Below, piece by piece: positions 45,571 to 54,026 of a stretch of DNA of 64,000 nucleotides. The stretch covers positions 186,001 to 250,000 of the forward strand of contig JAIYCY010000021.1 in assembly GCA_027487775.1 (NCBI GenBank). The letters run 5' to 3'. The translations under genes were made by a program, and so were the position numbers. The DNA comes from Planctomycetaceae bacterium (lineage in GTDB: Bacteria; Planctomycetota; Phycisphaerae; Tepidisphaerales; Tepidisphaeraceae). The notes beneath the pieces were generated by a model. The model was not told the DNA's origin. It ran no database searches and saw only the letters and a program-made list of their open reading frames with translations. Each line of letters begins with the position of its first letter. Within the stretch, counting starts at the first letter, position 1.

Positions 45571-46050
45571 TCAGCTTCGTTTCTTCAGTCCATCTCCATA
45601 AATACCAGGCGAGGATCCTTCGATGAGCACCGCCCCCACTGCCTTGGTGTAAAACTCTGCCGGGCCTACCCCGCCGATGATCCCGTAGGCGTAGCCCGCT
45701 TCATGCAATCCGTGCAGACATGCGATCAGCAACGCTCGACCGACGCCCTTGCCACGCATCGATTCGTCCACGCCGGTCGGCCCGAAGAATCCTCTGGCCG
45801 TGCATTCATACGCGCCGAATCCGACGACTTCCCCATCGTGAATGGCGATGAACACGCTCGACGGCTTGTTGGCGTATCCGACGCTGATTTCATCTGCCCA
45901 TGTTTTGGCGAACTTCGCCTCCACGAACTCACGCACGCGTGACTGCTCATACGCCCGCGCGCGGCGAATCAGAATCCCCTGCCGACGCATCGCCTCCAGC
46001 TCAGCCCCGAGAGGCGGAAGCGTATACAGTTTCACCAGCATGTCTGGCAT
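45571..46050 (-). CDS. GNAT-family N-acetyltransferase
   Basis: The 159-residue protein starts at ATG 46050, which has GGAGG 7 bases upstream; the longer frame to 46362 has no such support and would cover thiS. SSVFIAIHDGEVVGFGAYE and GFFGPTGVDESMRGKGVGRALLIACL form the acetyl-CoA-binding motif A (Arg/Gln-x-x-Gly-x-Gly/Ala is seen as RGKGVGRA). The C-terminal GYAYGIIGGVGPAEFYTKAVGA is the usual final strand region. The acceptor is unknown. It is divergent from thiS by 24 bases. Confidence 0.88.
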   Translation of the reverse strand: MPDMLVKLYTLPPLGAELEAMRRQGILIRRARAYEQSRVREFVEAKFAKTWADEISVGYANKPSSVFIAIHDGEVVGFGAYECTARGFFGPTGVDESMRGKGVGRALLIACLHGLHEAGYAYGIIGGVGPAEFYTKAVGAVLIEGSSPGIYGDGLKKRS

Positions 46051-46074
46051 GACGAAACCTCCAGACCAGCTATC

Positions 46075-46281
46075 ATGCAAGCAATGACCATTACACTCAA
46101 TGGAAGTCCCTTTGAGGTTTCCGACGGCACGACCATCGAGACTCTCTTGCGCGCCCGCGGACTCTCTTCCGACAAGGTCGCCGTCGAACTCAATCGCAGG
46201 CTTCTCAAATCCGAAAAGTATGACACGCTCCTCAAGCCCGGCGACGACGTCGAAGTTGTCACGTTTGTTGGCGGGGGCTGA
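46075..46281 (+). CDS. thiS: Sulfur carrier protein ThiS
   Basis: This 68-residue ubiquitin-fold protein carries the sulfur for the thiazole ring of thiamine. It has MTITLNGSPFEV at the N-terminus, VAVELNRRLL in the middle, and ends with FVGGG, giving the Gly-Gly tail that is adenylated and thiocarboxylated. Starts at 46075 or 46084 are both possible. The thiG gene follows within 70 bases. Confidence 0.93.
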   Translation: MQAMTITLNGSPFEVSDGTTIETLLRARGLSSDKVAVELNRRLLKSEKYDTLLKPGDDVEVVTFVGGG

Positions 46282-46349
46282 ATCGTTGGATCGGATCTGG
46301 GTAGAGTTTTGTTCAATTGAGTTTTCAGTGATTGCAAACAACAAAGACC

Positions 46350-47189
46350 ATGATGTCGTCACCTCACACCATTCCGTCGCTTCGTATCGGTACGTTCAAT
46401 GCCAGGAGTCGTCTTTTTGTCGGCACGGGCAAATACAAGGATCACCAGACGATGCGTGAGGCGCTCGAGGTGAGCGGCTGTGATGTTGTGACCGTCGCTG
46501 TCAGGCGTGAACGGCTGATTGATGCGTCGGGCAGGAGTCTTTTTGATTCACTGGACATGTCGCGCTACACGATTCTGCCCAACACGGCGGGTTGTTTTAC
46601 GGCTGACGACGCGATTCGTGTCGCGTTGCTGGGTCGTGAGTTGCTGGAGAAGCAGAAGAACCCCGGCGCCGGCTGGGTGAAGTTGGAAGTGCTGGGCGAC
46701 AAGAAGACGCTTCTTCCCGATCCTGTGGGAACCATTGAAGCCACGCGCGAGTTGGTCAAGGAGGGATTCACGGTTTTGGCGTACACGAGCGATGACCCGC
46801 GATCGGCGGTCCGCATTAAGGAGGCCGGCGCGGCGAGCGTGATGCCCGCCGGCAGTCCGATCGGCACAGGTCAGGGCGTGCTCAATCCGCTAAACATTTC
46901 GCTTTGTCTTGAGCTGCTGAAGGAGAACGACCCGACGTATCCTGTGATCGTGGATGCGGGCGTCGGGACAGCGAGCGATGTGACGGTCGCGATGGAACTG
47001 GGTGCGGACGGCATTTTGCTCAACACCGGCATCGCGCATGCCGCCGATCCCGTGAGCATGGCCCGCGCGATGTCGCTGGCCTTGGAATCCGGTTATCTGG
47101 CTGCCCGTGCGGGTCGAATCCCCCGCAAGCGCTATGCAACTGCGTCCAGCCCGTTTGAAGGCGTGATCAGCTACATCCCCGGCGAATGA
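46350..47189 (+). CDS. thiG: Thiazole synthase ThiG
   Basis: The 279-residue enzyme condenses deoxyxylulose phosphate, dehydroglycine and ThiS thiocarboxylate into the thiazole phosphate of thiamine. [53 protein letters not shown] and [16 protein letters not shown] are standard ThiG segments; the Lys in KLEVLGD is the substrate-binding lysine. [13 protein letters not shown] and [20 protein letters not shown] follow in order. ATG 46350 (or 46353) is chosen; a TTG at 46332 is less likely. There is no thiazole-pathway partner such as thiO or thiH next to it. thiE lies 16 kb away. Confidence 0.96.
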   Translation: MMSSPHTIPSLRIGTFNARSRLFVGTGKYKDHQTMREALEVSGCDVVTVAVRRERLIDASGRSLFDSLDMSRYTILPNTAGCFTADDAIRVALLGRELLEKQKNPGAGWVKLEVLGDKKTLLPDPVGTIEATRELVKEGFTVLAYTSDDPRSAVRIKEAGAASVMPAGSPIGTGQGVLNPLNISLCLELLKENDPTYPVIVDAGVGTASDVTVAMELGADGILLNTGIAHAADPVSMARAMSLALESGYLAARAGRIPRKRYATASSPFEGVISYIPGE

Positions 47190-47239
47190 TTCATATCAAG
47201 CGGCGGCTGTGGAAGAGGTTCGTCGTGTGTGCGGTCGGT

Positions 47240-47671
47240 TCATGCCGCCTTTTTGATCGGAGCCTCGGGTACGCCGTCGAGTTCGATCGTTCGCGGTTCG
47301 ACCTTTTGGTATCCGAGTTGGTTGATGACTTCGAGCACTTCGGTCCAGGTCGGGAACAGCTTTTTGTTGACCTTCTTATAAGTTTCGATGGCTTGGATAA
47401 ACTCGAATTGCTCGGCGGTCATTTCGCCTTCTTCGGCGCTGCGACGCTCTTCTTCTCGGCGAATACCCGCACCTCGGCGGCGCTCAAGGCCGGTCCTTCG
47501 GTCGGCGGCCCGTCGCTCGGGTCCGGCGTACCCGGCCTCTTCACGCGACTTTTGCCGCCGATCCGCCCCCAATCGCCGATCCACGACATCGCGTGGGGCG
47601 TCATTTGATCCGTTCTGCGTGGCAGAAGCGGGATCATTCTCGGGCGTTGGATTATCAGGTGTCTGGCTCAT
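47240..47671 (-). CDS. Small acidic/basic conserved protein of unknown function
   Basis: The 143-residue protein has a disordered N-terminal half with Arg/Asp-rich runs (DRRLGADRRQKSR, RRAADRRTGLERRRGAGIRR) and a folded C-terminal half (EFIQAIETYKKVNKKLFPTW, EVLEVINQLGYQKV). The latter resembles a small DNA-binding or adaptor domain, but I do not recognise it. GAGGTAACC precedes ATG 47671. It is convergent with thiG. Confidence 0.8.
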   Translation of the reverse strand: MSQTPDNPTPENDPASATQNGSNDAPRDVVDRRLGADRRQKSREEAGYAGPERRAADRRTGLERRRGAGIRREEERRSAEEGEMTAEQFEFIQAIETYKKVNKKLFPTWTEVLEVINQLGYQKVEPRTIELDGVPEAPIKKAA

Positions 47672-47908
47672 GGTTACCTCGCAAAAAAGCGTCTTGAAAG
47701 GTCATCGGCCAGATCAAGCCTTGGGTTAAGACGGTTTGGATCCATTCAACAACCCGACCGAATGCCCGAATTCCCAGCCGAGCGTCGGCTTGATGCGATA
47801 TCGGCGATTCTTCATGGAAAAAGCGGACCTTCGATTGGCCACTAACCCTGTGGCGGCGTGCGTGTCTATTCTGGCGTCCTGAATTCTTATCCGCAAAAGG
47901 AGAAACGT

Positions 47909-48883
47909 ATGAGGACGCTCAATTCCCTGTTCGCCGCCACGCTCGGAATCACCGCCGCATGTTCTGCGGCTCAGCCTGCGCTGGCAGATTGGTCTTGGGA
48001 AGTCGGGTTCACAAGCCAGCCGATTGTGGATTGCACCGGCCCGCAGCGAGTCTGGATTCAGCCGGTCTATGAGACGCGTTACGAGCGTGTCTGGGTCGAG
48101 CCGGTGTATGAGTCGCGTTGCGAGCGTATTTGGATTGAACCGGTCATCGAGCGTCGCATCGAGCGCGTATGGGTTCCGGACGTGTACGAAAAGCGAATCG
48201 TGGTCAAACACGACAGCCACGGCCGAAAGATCCGCTGCGAGGAGAACATTCTCGTTCGACGCGGCTACTGGTCGAACACCACGCGTGATGTTGTTGTGCG
48301 CGAGGGCTACTGGCATGAATCCCCGTCGCGCGTCATCGTGCGTGAAGGGTATTGGCACACGGTGGAACAACAGGTCTGCGTCCGTGAGGGCTATTGGCAG
48401 GAAGTGGGTCAGCCGGGGTTGAGCTTCGACATCCGATTCGGATCTGAGGCGCGTGAGCGTCGGTTTGATCGCGATGACGACGACCACGATTTCGATGACG
48501 ACGATCACCGCGTCGTCCGCAACATTGCCAAGCGACTTCAGCTTGAGGCCTCCTATCGAGATGGTTACGCCGAACGAAGCGATGGCTATGCCGAACGACG
48601 TGAAAGTGGTTCATATCGTCGGGACGCGTCCGATCATCGCTTTGATGACGATCGAGAGAATGTTCGGGATCGTCCGTCGCCGGAGCGAAACCCTTACAAC
48701 TCGGATCGACAGTCACGCGACGATCGCCGCGAGAGCTCCGATCGGTCGGACCGGGCTTCGCGCGATGATCGCAACGAAACACGCGGCCCGCGCGGCGAAG
48801 GCGCAGGCCGTTCCGATCGGGCTGACCGAGACGATCGGGCTGACCGAGACAATCGGGATGACCGTGGCGAGCGATACCGCTGA
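47909..48883 (+). CDS. Exported repeat protein with W-E-P-V-Y-E and R-E-G-Y-W motifs
   Basis: The 324-residue protein starts at ATG 47909 after AAAGGAGAAACGT. Residues 1-27 are a signal peptide (LFAATLGITAACSAAQPALA). Residues 45-100 contain four tandem 16-17-residue units (VWIQPVYETRYER, VWVEPVYESRCER, IWIEPVIERRIER, VWVPDVYEKR). Residues 115-170 contain four units with GYW (VRRGYWSN, VREGYWHE, VREGYWHT, VREGYWQE). The rest is Asp/Arg/Ser-rich and likely disordered (DDDDHDFDDDDH; RADRDDRADRDNRDDR). It looks like a periplasmic or outer-envelope structural protein. No enzymatic motif was seen. Confidence 0.85.
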   Translation: MRTLNSLFAATLGITAACSAAQPALADWSWEVGFTSQPIVDCTGPQRVWIQPVYETRYERVWVEPVYESRCERIWIEPVIERRIERVWVPDVYEKRIVVKHDSHGRKIRCEENILVRRGYWSNTTRDVVVREGYWHESPSRVIVREGYWHTVEQQVCVREGYWQEVGQPGLSFDIRFGSEARERRFDRDDDDHDFDDDDHRVVRNIAKRLQLEASYRDGYAERSDGYAERRESGSYRRDASDHRFDDDRENVRDRPSPERNPYNSDRQSRDDRRESSDRSDRASRDDRNETRGPRGEGAGRSDRADRDDRADRDNRDDRGERYR

Positions 48884-48927
48884 TCAACCGCAGCGTGTTG
48901 ACCGTCTCAAAGAAAGCTAAATCACCG

Positions 48928-48958
48928 CGTCGCGCAGGTTTTCGCAACTTGCGCGACG
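48928..48958 (+). terminator. Terminator after the repeat protein
   Basis: A 9-bp perfect stem, CGTCGCGCA / TGCGCGACG, with a 13-base loop lies 45 bases after the stop at 48883 and is followed by TCTTGCTTG. Confidence 0.65.
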
Positions 48959-49028
48959 TCTTGCTTGATGGATGGCGGTCTTTGTGAATTGCGGTGGCCG
49001 TTAGCTGATGACGGTTTGGATTTGATTT

Positions 49029-50309
49029 TCATGCCAGCAGGCTTTCGAGGCTGGATCTTCCGTCGCTGGAATCGAGTTGTGCTTTGTCGTAGTCCGATCC
49101 GCCGTCGATCCAGTCGTACGCGTTGTCTCTGGAGTAGAAGATATCATTGCCATAGTTGCCGTAGAGTGAGTCGTAGCCCTTATCGCCGTAGACGATGTCG
49201 TTGCCGTATCCGGCTTCGATGCGATCGTTACCATCGCCGCCGTAGAGCGTGTCATGGCCGTTTTCGCCGTAGAGTTTGTCATTTCCTTTGCCTCCGCCGA
49301 CGTAGTCATTGCCATCGCTGGCCCAGATGCGATCGACGTGGCTTCCGCCTTCGAGTCGGTCATCGCCCGCCCCGCCGTAGATGCGGTCTTCGCCTGCTTG
49401 TCCGTCGATGAAATCTCGACTGGAGGAACCGTTGAGTCGGTCATTGCCTTCGCCACCGTACAGGCGGTTGGAGCCTGCGCCTCCGCTGATCGTATCGTTC
49501 CCCGATCCGCCGTAGATCGAATCATCGCCTGTGTCGCCGAAGACGTATGCGCGAGGGACCGAGGTTCCGAGGGTGACGTAATCATTGCCCGCGCCGCATT
49601 GGACATCGACGCTTTTGACTTGGCTTTGTGTGAAGTAGAGCACCGAGCCATTCATGCTTGCCTTCACCTGGCCATTCGAAGTGGTGATTGCGATCGAGTC
49701 GGCGTTGCCGGTCCCTTGAACCTTCAGGGCACCGCTGACCAGCGTTGCAAAGCCGCTGCTGATGGATCCGGTGTAGGAGACATAGCACTTGAGCGTCCCG
49801 ATGCTCGGATTGGTGGTCACCGTTAGATCCAATCGCCGGGTGTTGGTGATGCTGCCATTGACGTTGAAGGTGGTGAAGAAGTCCGGCGCATAGGCAGTCA
49901 ATTGAAAGGCCGTGCTCGTATAGCTCTTGACCGTGACATCCGCGCCGGTTTCCCGCTCGAACTCGACAATCCCCTCATCGAACTTCGCCCGCGGGGCAAG
50001 TACGACAAAGCCGTTGAAGCTATCGAGGGAGTTGGCGTCGTTGAACACGTCGTACACGCCGTATTCATTGGCGATATCTTCTGCGCGGTGGGATCCGACC
50101 GGGAAAGCCATCGCCAGCGCACCGCTCGATTCTGTCACCACGATGTCGAAGTCTTCGATGCTCGCTGCCAGGAGCAGTCTTCGTTCGAATGCTTCCATGG
50201 GTTGGCCGGTGTGTTGTTCAGGTCGTGTGGCTCGACTTGATCGAGAGGGTCGACTTGATCGAGAGCCTCGACTTGATCGAGCGGATTGATTCCGTCTGGT
50301 GTTTCGCAT
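49029..50309 (-). CDS. RTX-type calcium-binding repeat protein with LEPR-XLL-like leader
   Basis: The 426-residue protein starts at ATG 50309 (AAGGAGCGAGGTC). Residues 1-30 are Arg/Ser-rich (SSRGSRSSRPSRSSRATR), encoded by an 18-bp DNA repeat. MEAFERRLLLAAS (about 38-50) resembles the LEPR-XLL motif. Residues 50-250 are a domain I do not recognise (SSGALAMAFPVGS). Residues 260-410 carry at least ten RTX nonapeptides of type GGxGxDxxx (GDTGDDSIYGGSGNDTISGG, GEGNDRLNG, GGAGDDRLEGG, GDGNDRIEAGYGNDIVYGD). Such repeats bind calcium and usually mark proteins exported by type I secretion or anchored by LEPR-XLL routes. Its function is unknown. Confidence 0.85.
   Translation of the reverse strand: MRNTRRNQSARSSRGSRSSRPSRSSRATRPEQHTGQPMEAFERRLLLAASIEDFDIVVTESSGALAMAFPVGSHRAEDIANEYGVYDVFNDANSLDSFNGFVVLAPRAKFDEGIVEFERETGADVTVKSYTSTAFQLTAYAPDFFTTFNVNGSITNTRRLDLTVTTNPSIGTLKCYVSYTGSISSGFATLVSGALKVQGTGNADSIAITTSNGQVKASMNGSVLYFTQSQVKSVDVQCGAGNDYVTLGTSVPRAYVFGDTGDDSIYGGSGNDTISGGAGSNRLYGGEGNDRLNGSSSRDFIDGQAGEDRIYGGAGDDRLEGGSHVDRIWASDGNDYVGGGKGNDKLYGENGHDTLYGGDGNDRIEAGYGNDIVYGDKGYDSLYGNYGNDIFYSRDNAYDWIDGGSDYDKAQLDSSDGRSSLESLLA
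50232..50285. repeat. 18-bp tandem repeat, three copies, in the RTX gene
   Basis: TCGACTTGATCGAGAGGG, then TCGACTTGATCGAGAGCC, then TCGACTTGATCGAGCGGA occupy 50232-50249, 50250-50267 and 50268-50285. They encode the Arg/Ser-rich linker near the N-terminus. The copy number could vary between strains. Confidence 0.9.
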
Positions 50310-50716
50310 GACCTCGCTCCTTGGCCGTTTAGTCGACGACCATTCACAGCCTCCGAGTCGGGCCGGCGCGGCTTGGGCTTGGATTCGGGATTCAAGAGCG
50401 TGACATCGAGACATGGAACCGGCCTGAGTCGCGATGTCCGCAACAATGGCAGGGCTCAACACTTCACGCTAGCGAACGGTTGGAATTCCGCATCCCGATT
50501 GAACGTGGAATCGGCTCGGTGCGACAAACAACCGCACGGCCGGTGACGTGTGCAGCGGCCGTGACGATTGGTGACGTTCAATCTGCGAGTTTTTGGCAGA
50601 GAGGATGACGCGAGAGCCAATGAAAGAGGCGGACCTTGGTAGGCCCGCCTCTCTCACACGAATCTCATGTTGTGATTGAATTGCTGGGATTCTTTGTGTT
50701 GTGCCTGAGGCTCTGA
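50310..50716. other. Intergenic region between the RTX and PEP-CTERM genes
   Basis: About 400 bases. It includes the terminator at 50625-50652; the remaining part upstream of ATG 50309 holds a ribosome binding site and presumably the promoter of the RTX gene. No other feature is seen. Confidence 0.5.
50625..50652 (-). terminator. Terminator after the 50717 PEP-CTERM gene
   Basis: AGAGGCGG and CCGCCTCT form a stem that extends through GG-CC pairs around a 10-12-base loop. It lies 65-90 bases past the stop on the minus strand, followed by TTTCATTGG. Confidence 0.65.
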
Positions 50717-53700
50717 TCAGCGGCGGCGTCGACGGAGGGTCAGGACGGCGCCAGCGCCGATGAGTCCGAGCGTGGTGGGCTCGGGGACCATGGATTGAGC
50801 GAGAGCCCAGTCGCTGGCAAAGGCAGCTTGGATCCCGAGGTCGATCACGAATTGACCGGCGGCGGTCGCGGTTGCGCCGTAGTTTCGCGACAGTGCGACG
50901 AGGTCGAGGAATCCGACGTTTCCGTCGAAGTCGAAGTCGCCTTCGCTCCACTTCTTGTTGGAGGTGCTGTAGCTGCGTGCCAGTTCGACGAGATCGACGA
51001 AACCGACGCTGCCGTCGAAGTTGGTGTCGCCGTCGAGGAGGCTGGTGGCGAGAGCTGCGCGGATTTGTTGGAAGTCTGAGTCGAATCCGAGGCTCGCGAT
51101 CGTGCCGCTGAAGGCCGCCGAGGTGTTCGGATCGATGTGGGTGATGACGTTGTCGTCGGTGAGTTCGGCGGCGATCAGGTCGTCGCTGGCGCCGAGGACG
51201 TCGGCGAGGTTGGTGAAGTTCTTGCCGATGTTGCGGTCGAGGACCTTTGCGTCTTCGCGGTTGAGTGCGCCGTCGTCGTTGACATCGAATCGATTGAACT
51301 TCAGAGCGGTGGCAGATCCGCCGATGGTGTCGAGTTCGTTGTTGAAGGTGATGACGGCCGCGTTCTTGCGGATTTTGCCGAATCGAACGCCGAGTTCGCG
51401 GCGGTTCTGGGCGGTGTCGCCAGCGGGTCGGCCGTTGAGTTGAACGGCGTCGTTGTAGACATCTCCGAGTGTGCGAGATCCGTCGAAGGTGGGAGCGGAC
51501 GGGTCGGTATCGACGGAAGCGCCGTAGAGGAAGTAGCGGACGTCGGCGCGGCTGATGGTTTCAACGCGATCGCGGCTGATGGCGCCCGCGGCGTTTTCGC
51601 CGAGTGCATTGGCGAAGGCTTCGGCGTTGGAGTAGTCCTTGGCGAGGACGACATCGTTGCCGCTGTTGTCGACGACGACGACGTTGCCGTCGCCGTTGAA
51701 GTCGCTGATGAGGAGCAGGCCGGCTTGAGCGGCATTGAAGCCGGCGGGCGTCTGGAGCTTGCCGGTGTTCGCGAGGATGGCTGCGGACACGGTCGGGTTG
51801 GCGGCCAGGTAGGCGGCGGTGTTGCCGTAGGCCCGAGCGAGGCTGGCGGTGTCGCGGAAGTCGCGGACGTTATCGCGGTTGAAGTCGCCGATGAGGGCGT
51901 TGCCGATGTTGGCGTTGTCGGTGTTGTTGTCATCGAGGGTGATGGCAAGTTCGAGATCGCCTGCTGGTGCACCTGTGGAGTTGGTGCCGGTGCCCACGTC
52001 GTAGATGCGGTAGCGCTGGGCGGTGGCTGAGCCATGGTTGTTGCCTGCGCGGACCCAGTTGAGGCTGTTGGCGAGGGTCGGTGTTCCGCCGCTGCCCTGG
52101 ACGACGACTTGCCAGATGTTTTGAGGCGAGGTGTCGAGGGTGTCGGAGGTGTCGGGGTCGACTGTGCTTCGGTTGATTTTGACTTGGGAGGTGCCGTCGA
52201 GGCCCTTGTTGACGCCCATGAGTGTGGTGGGGATGAAGCTGGCGCGGATCAGTGCGTCGAAGGGGGTGGCGGCGGTGACGGGGCTGGGGCCGGACGAGAC
52301 CGACTGGGTGATGTTGTCGAGGTACTTTCGTGCGATGCCGGGTCCGGTTTGGGCGCCGTTGGTAGCGATGGCGACGTCATCGATGTCGCCTTGGATGGCG
52401 TTGGTGGTGACGGCGTTGCCGTTGGCATCGACGGGGATGACGGTGACAGCCTGGGCGGCGGACCACATTTGGTAGAAGCCTTCGGTGACGTTGAACGCGG
52501 TCGGTTGGACGGGGCCGGCGACGGGTTCACCGAGGTTTCCGGCTTCTTCGTTCCAGTCGATGGCCAGAGCGCGAAGCGGGCGTGCTTCGGTGGCGAGCAG
52601 ACCGCTGGTGCCGGAGCGGGCGGCGTCACCGGTGCTGAGGACGCCGAGTGCCATGCGTTGGTGGGTGATGGTGGAGAGGACGCCGGTGGAGCCGCTGGTT
52701 TTGTCGGCGTAGCGTGCGATGGCGCTGGGGCGGTGCTCGTTGGTGTTGACGCCGTTGGTACCGCCGGTGGTGCCGTCGAGGTTTCGGACGGGGCTTTGTT
52801 CATCGCCGCTGGCGACGTTTACGAGTCCGTTCGGGCCGGGGACGTTGGCCGAGGCTTTGAGTGCCCGGCGGTCACGTTCGCCGGAGGCCCATGACGGGTC
52901 GAGTCCGAGGTTGTTACCGGCTTGGTTACGCGTGCCTGATCCGATGTCGCGAGTGCTGACGTTGAAGTTGGCACCGTTTTGGATGCGACCGACGGCGTTG
53001 AGGAACTTGGCATCGGCTTCGCTGACCGAGTCGAGGCCTGTGCCGGGGTTGGCGCTGATGGTGAAGGGTGCGACGACGACGCTGTCGTTTCGTACGCGGC
53101 TGGCGAGTGTTGCAGCGCCGGCGGCGTAGTTGTCGGTCGGGTCGTCGAGGCTGGTGACATCGGCGAGTGCTTGCATGTTGACGTTAGCGGCGCTGAAGCC
53201 TGAGGCTGCGTTGGGTCGGCCCTTGCCATAGCCAGCGGCAGCGGGTGCTGCGTTGAATACTGCGCTTCCGTCGACGGCGAAGCCTTGGATGGCGGCCACG
53301 TCGCTCCAAGCGATGTTCGGTTTGGCGACGGCGGTGTTCGCGCCGGTCATGTTGGCGGTGTAGCTGGAGAGTGTGGTGACGCCGCCTGTTGCGGGGAGTG
53401 AGTTATTCTGCACACCGTTGACGAACAGTGGGTTGTTCGCCTGCACGGGTGATTGTGCGGTGGTGAGGAGGCCCTGTGATCGGACGACGTTCAACACGCC
53501 GTTGATCGAGCCGGTGTTGTGGTAGGTGTAGACCATGCGATCGTTGGACGCCGCCGGTCCGCCGGTGACGTGCGATCCGTAGAGTTGACCCGAGCTGAAT
53601 CCGGTGGGGATGGAGTAGTGGCTATTGCCGACGCGCACGCCATAGAGGGGATTTCCGCCGACGGAGATGACGTCTGCTGACGGGTTGTTGAGTCCGCGTG

Positions 53701-53902
53701 CGTAGCCGACGAGGTATCCGCCGGTGTTTCCTTGAGCGCTGGTGAAGCTGGCGAGAGCGGTCGCGCCGGTCGTGGGGACGAGGAAGGTGAGGCCCGTGGG
53801 GCCTGAGGTGCCGGGGACGTTGTTGACGTCGGCGAGTGTGAACGGTGCCAGCACTGCGACGGCGGCGGCGCTCAAGAGGGCTTTGCGGCTTGCGGAATGC
53901 AT
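50717..53902 (-). CDS. Large PEP-CTERM protein with dockerin-like EF-hand repeats
   Basis: The 1061-residue exported protein starts at ATG 53902 (AAGGAGATCGAAG), with a signal peptide MHSASRKALLSAAAVAVLA (cut near residue 24). Near residues 660, 735 and 860 there are EF-hand-like loops (GDFNRDNVRDFRDTASLARA, SDFNGDGNVVVVD, DVNDDGALNREDAKVLD). A dockerin-like pair lies near 950-1000 (GDTNFDGSVGFVDLVELARS, DFDFDGNVGFLDLVALSRN). The C-terminus MVPEPTTLGLIGAGAVLTLR is a PEP-CTERM tail. The rest is Ala/Gly/Asn-rich without a recognised enzyme motif. It follows a prepilin-like gene by 124 bases and may be transcribed with it. Confidence 0.86.
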   Translation of the reverse strand: MHSASRKALLSAAAVAVLAPFTLADVNNVPGTSGPTGLTFLVPTTGATALASFTSAQGNTGGYLVGYARGLNNPSADVISVGGNPLYGVRVGNSHYSIPTGFSSGQLYGSHVTGGPAASNDRMVYTYHNTGSINGVLNVVRSQGLLTTAQSPVQANNPLFVNGVQNNSLPATGGVTTLSSYTANMTGANTAVAKPNIAWSDVAAIQGFAVDGSAVFNAAPAAAGYGKGRPNAASGFSAANVNMQALADVTSLDDPTDNYAAGAATLASRVRNDSVVVAPFTISANPGTGLDSVSEADAKFLNAVGRIQNGANFNVSTRDIGSGTRNQAGNNLGLDPSWASGERDRRALKASANVPGPNGLVNVASGDEQSPVRNLDGTTGGTNGVNTNEHRPSAIARYADKTSGSTGVLSTITHQRMALGVLSTGDAARSGTSGLLATEARPLRALAIDWNEEAGNLGEPVAGPVQPTAFNVTEGFYQMWSAAQAVTVIPVDANGNAVTTNAIQGDIDDVAIATNGAQTGPGIARKYLDNITQSVSSGPSPVTAATPFDALIRASFIPTTLMGVNKGLDGTSQVKINRSTVDPDTSDTLDTSPQNIWQVVVQGSGGTPTLANSLNWVRAGNNHGSATAQRYRIYDVGTGTNSTGAPAGDLELAITLDDNNTDNANIGNALIGDFNRDNVRDFRDTASLARAYGNTAAYLAANPTVSAAILANTGKLQTPAGFNAAQAGLLLISDFNGDGNVVVVDNSGNDVVLAKDYSNAEAFANALGENAAGAISRDRVETISRADVRYFLYGASVDTDPSAPTFDGSRTLGDVYNDAVQLNGRPAGDTAQNRRELGVRFGKIRKNAAVITFNNELDTIGGSATALKFNRFDVNDDGALNREDAKVLDRNIGKNFTNLADVLGASDDLIAAELTDDNVITHIDPNTSAAFSGTIASLGFDSDFQQIRAALATSLLDGDTNFDGSVGFVDLVELARSYSTSNKKWSEGDFDFDGNVGFLDLVALSRNYGATATAAGQFVIDLGIQAAFASDWALAQSMVPEPTTLGLIGAGAVLTLRRRRR

Positions 53903-54026
53903 CTTCGATCTCCTTGCGGTTGATTCTCTACTTCCCCGCGCGACCACACGTCGTGCGGGCTCCCAATCTTTCGAAGACGGCGACAAACATGTTCTGCTTG
54001 TCGCCGTCGGGATGGAGGTTGGTTAA

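Noticed and set aside
46280..46349. TPP riboswitch before thiG or thiS
   Set aside because: I looked for the CUGAGA and GGGUGC-type segments of the THI element and did not see them in correct order.
51137..52030. 297-codon frame antisense to the dockerin-like PEP-CTERM gene
   Set aside because: Val/Gly/Asp-rich shadow of the Ala/Asn/Thr-rich coding strand.
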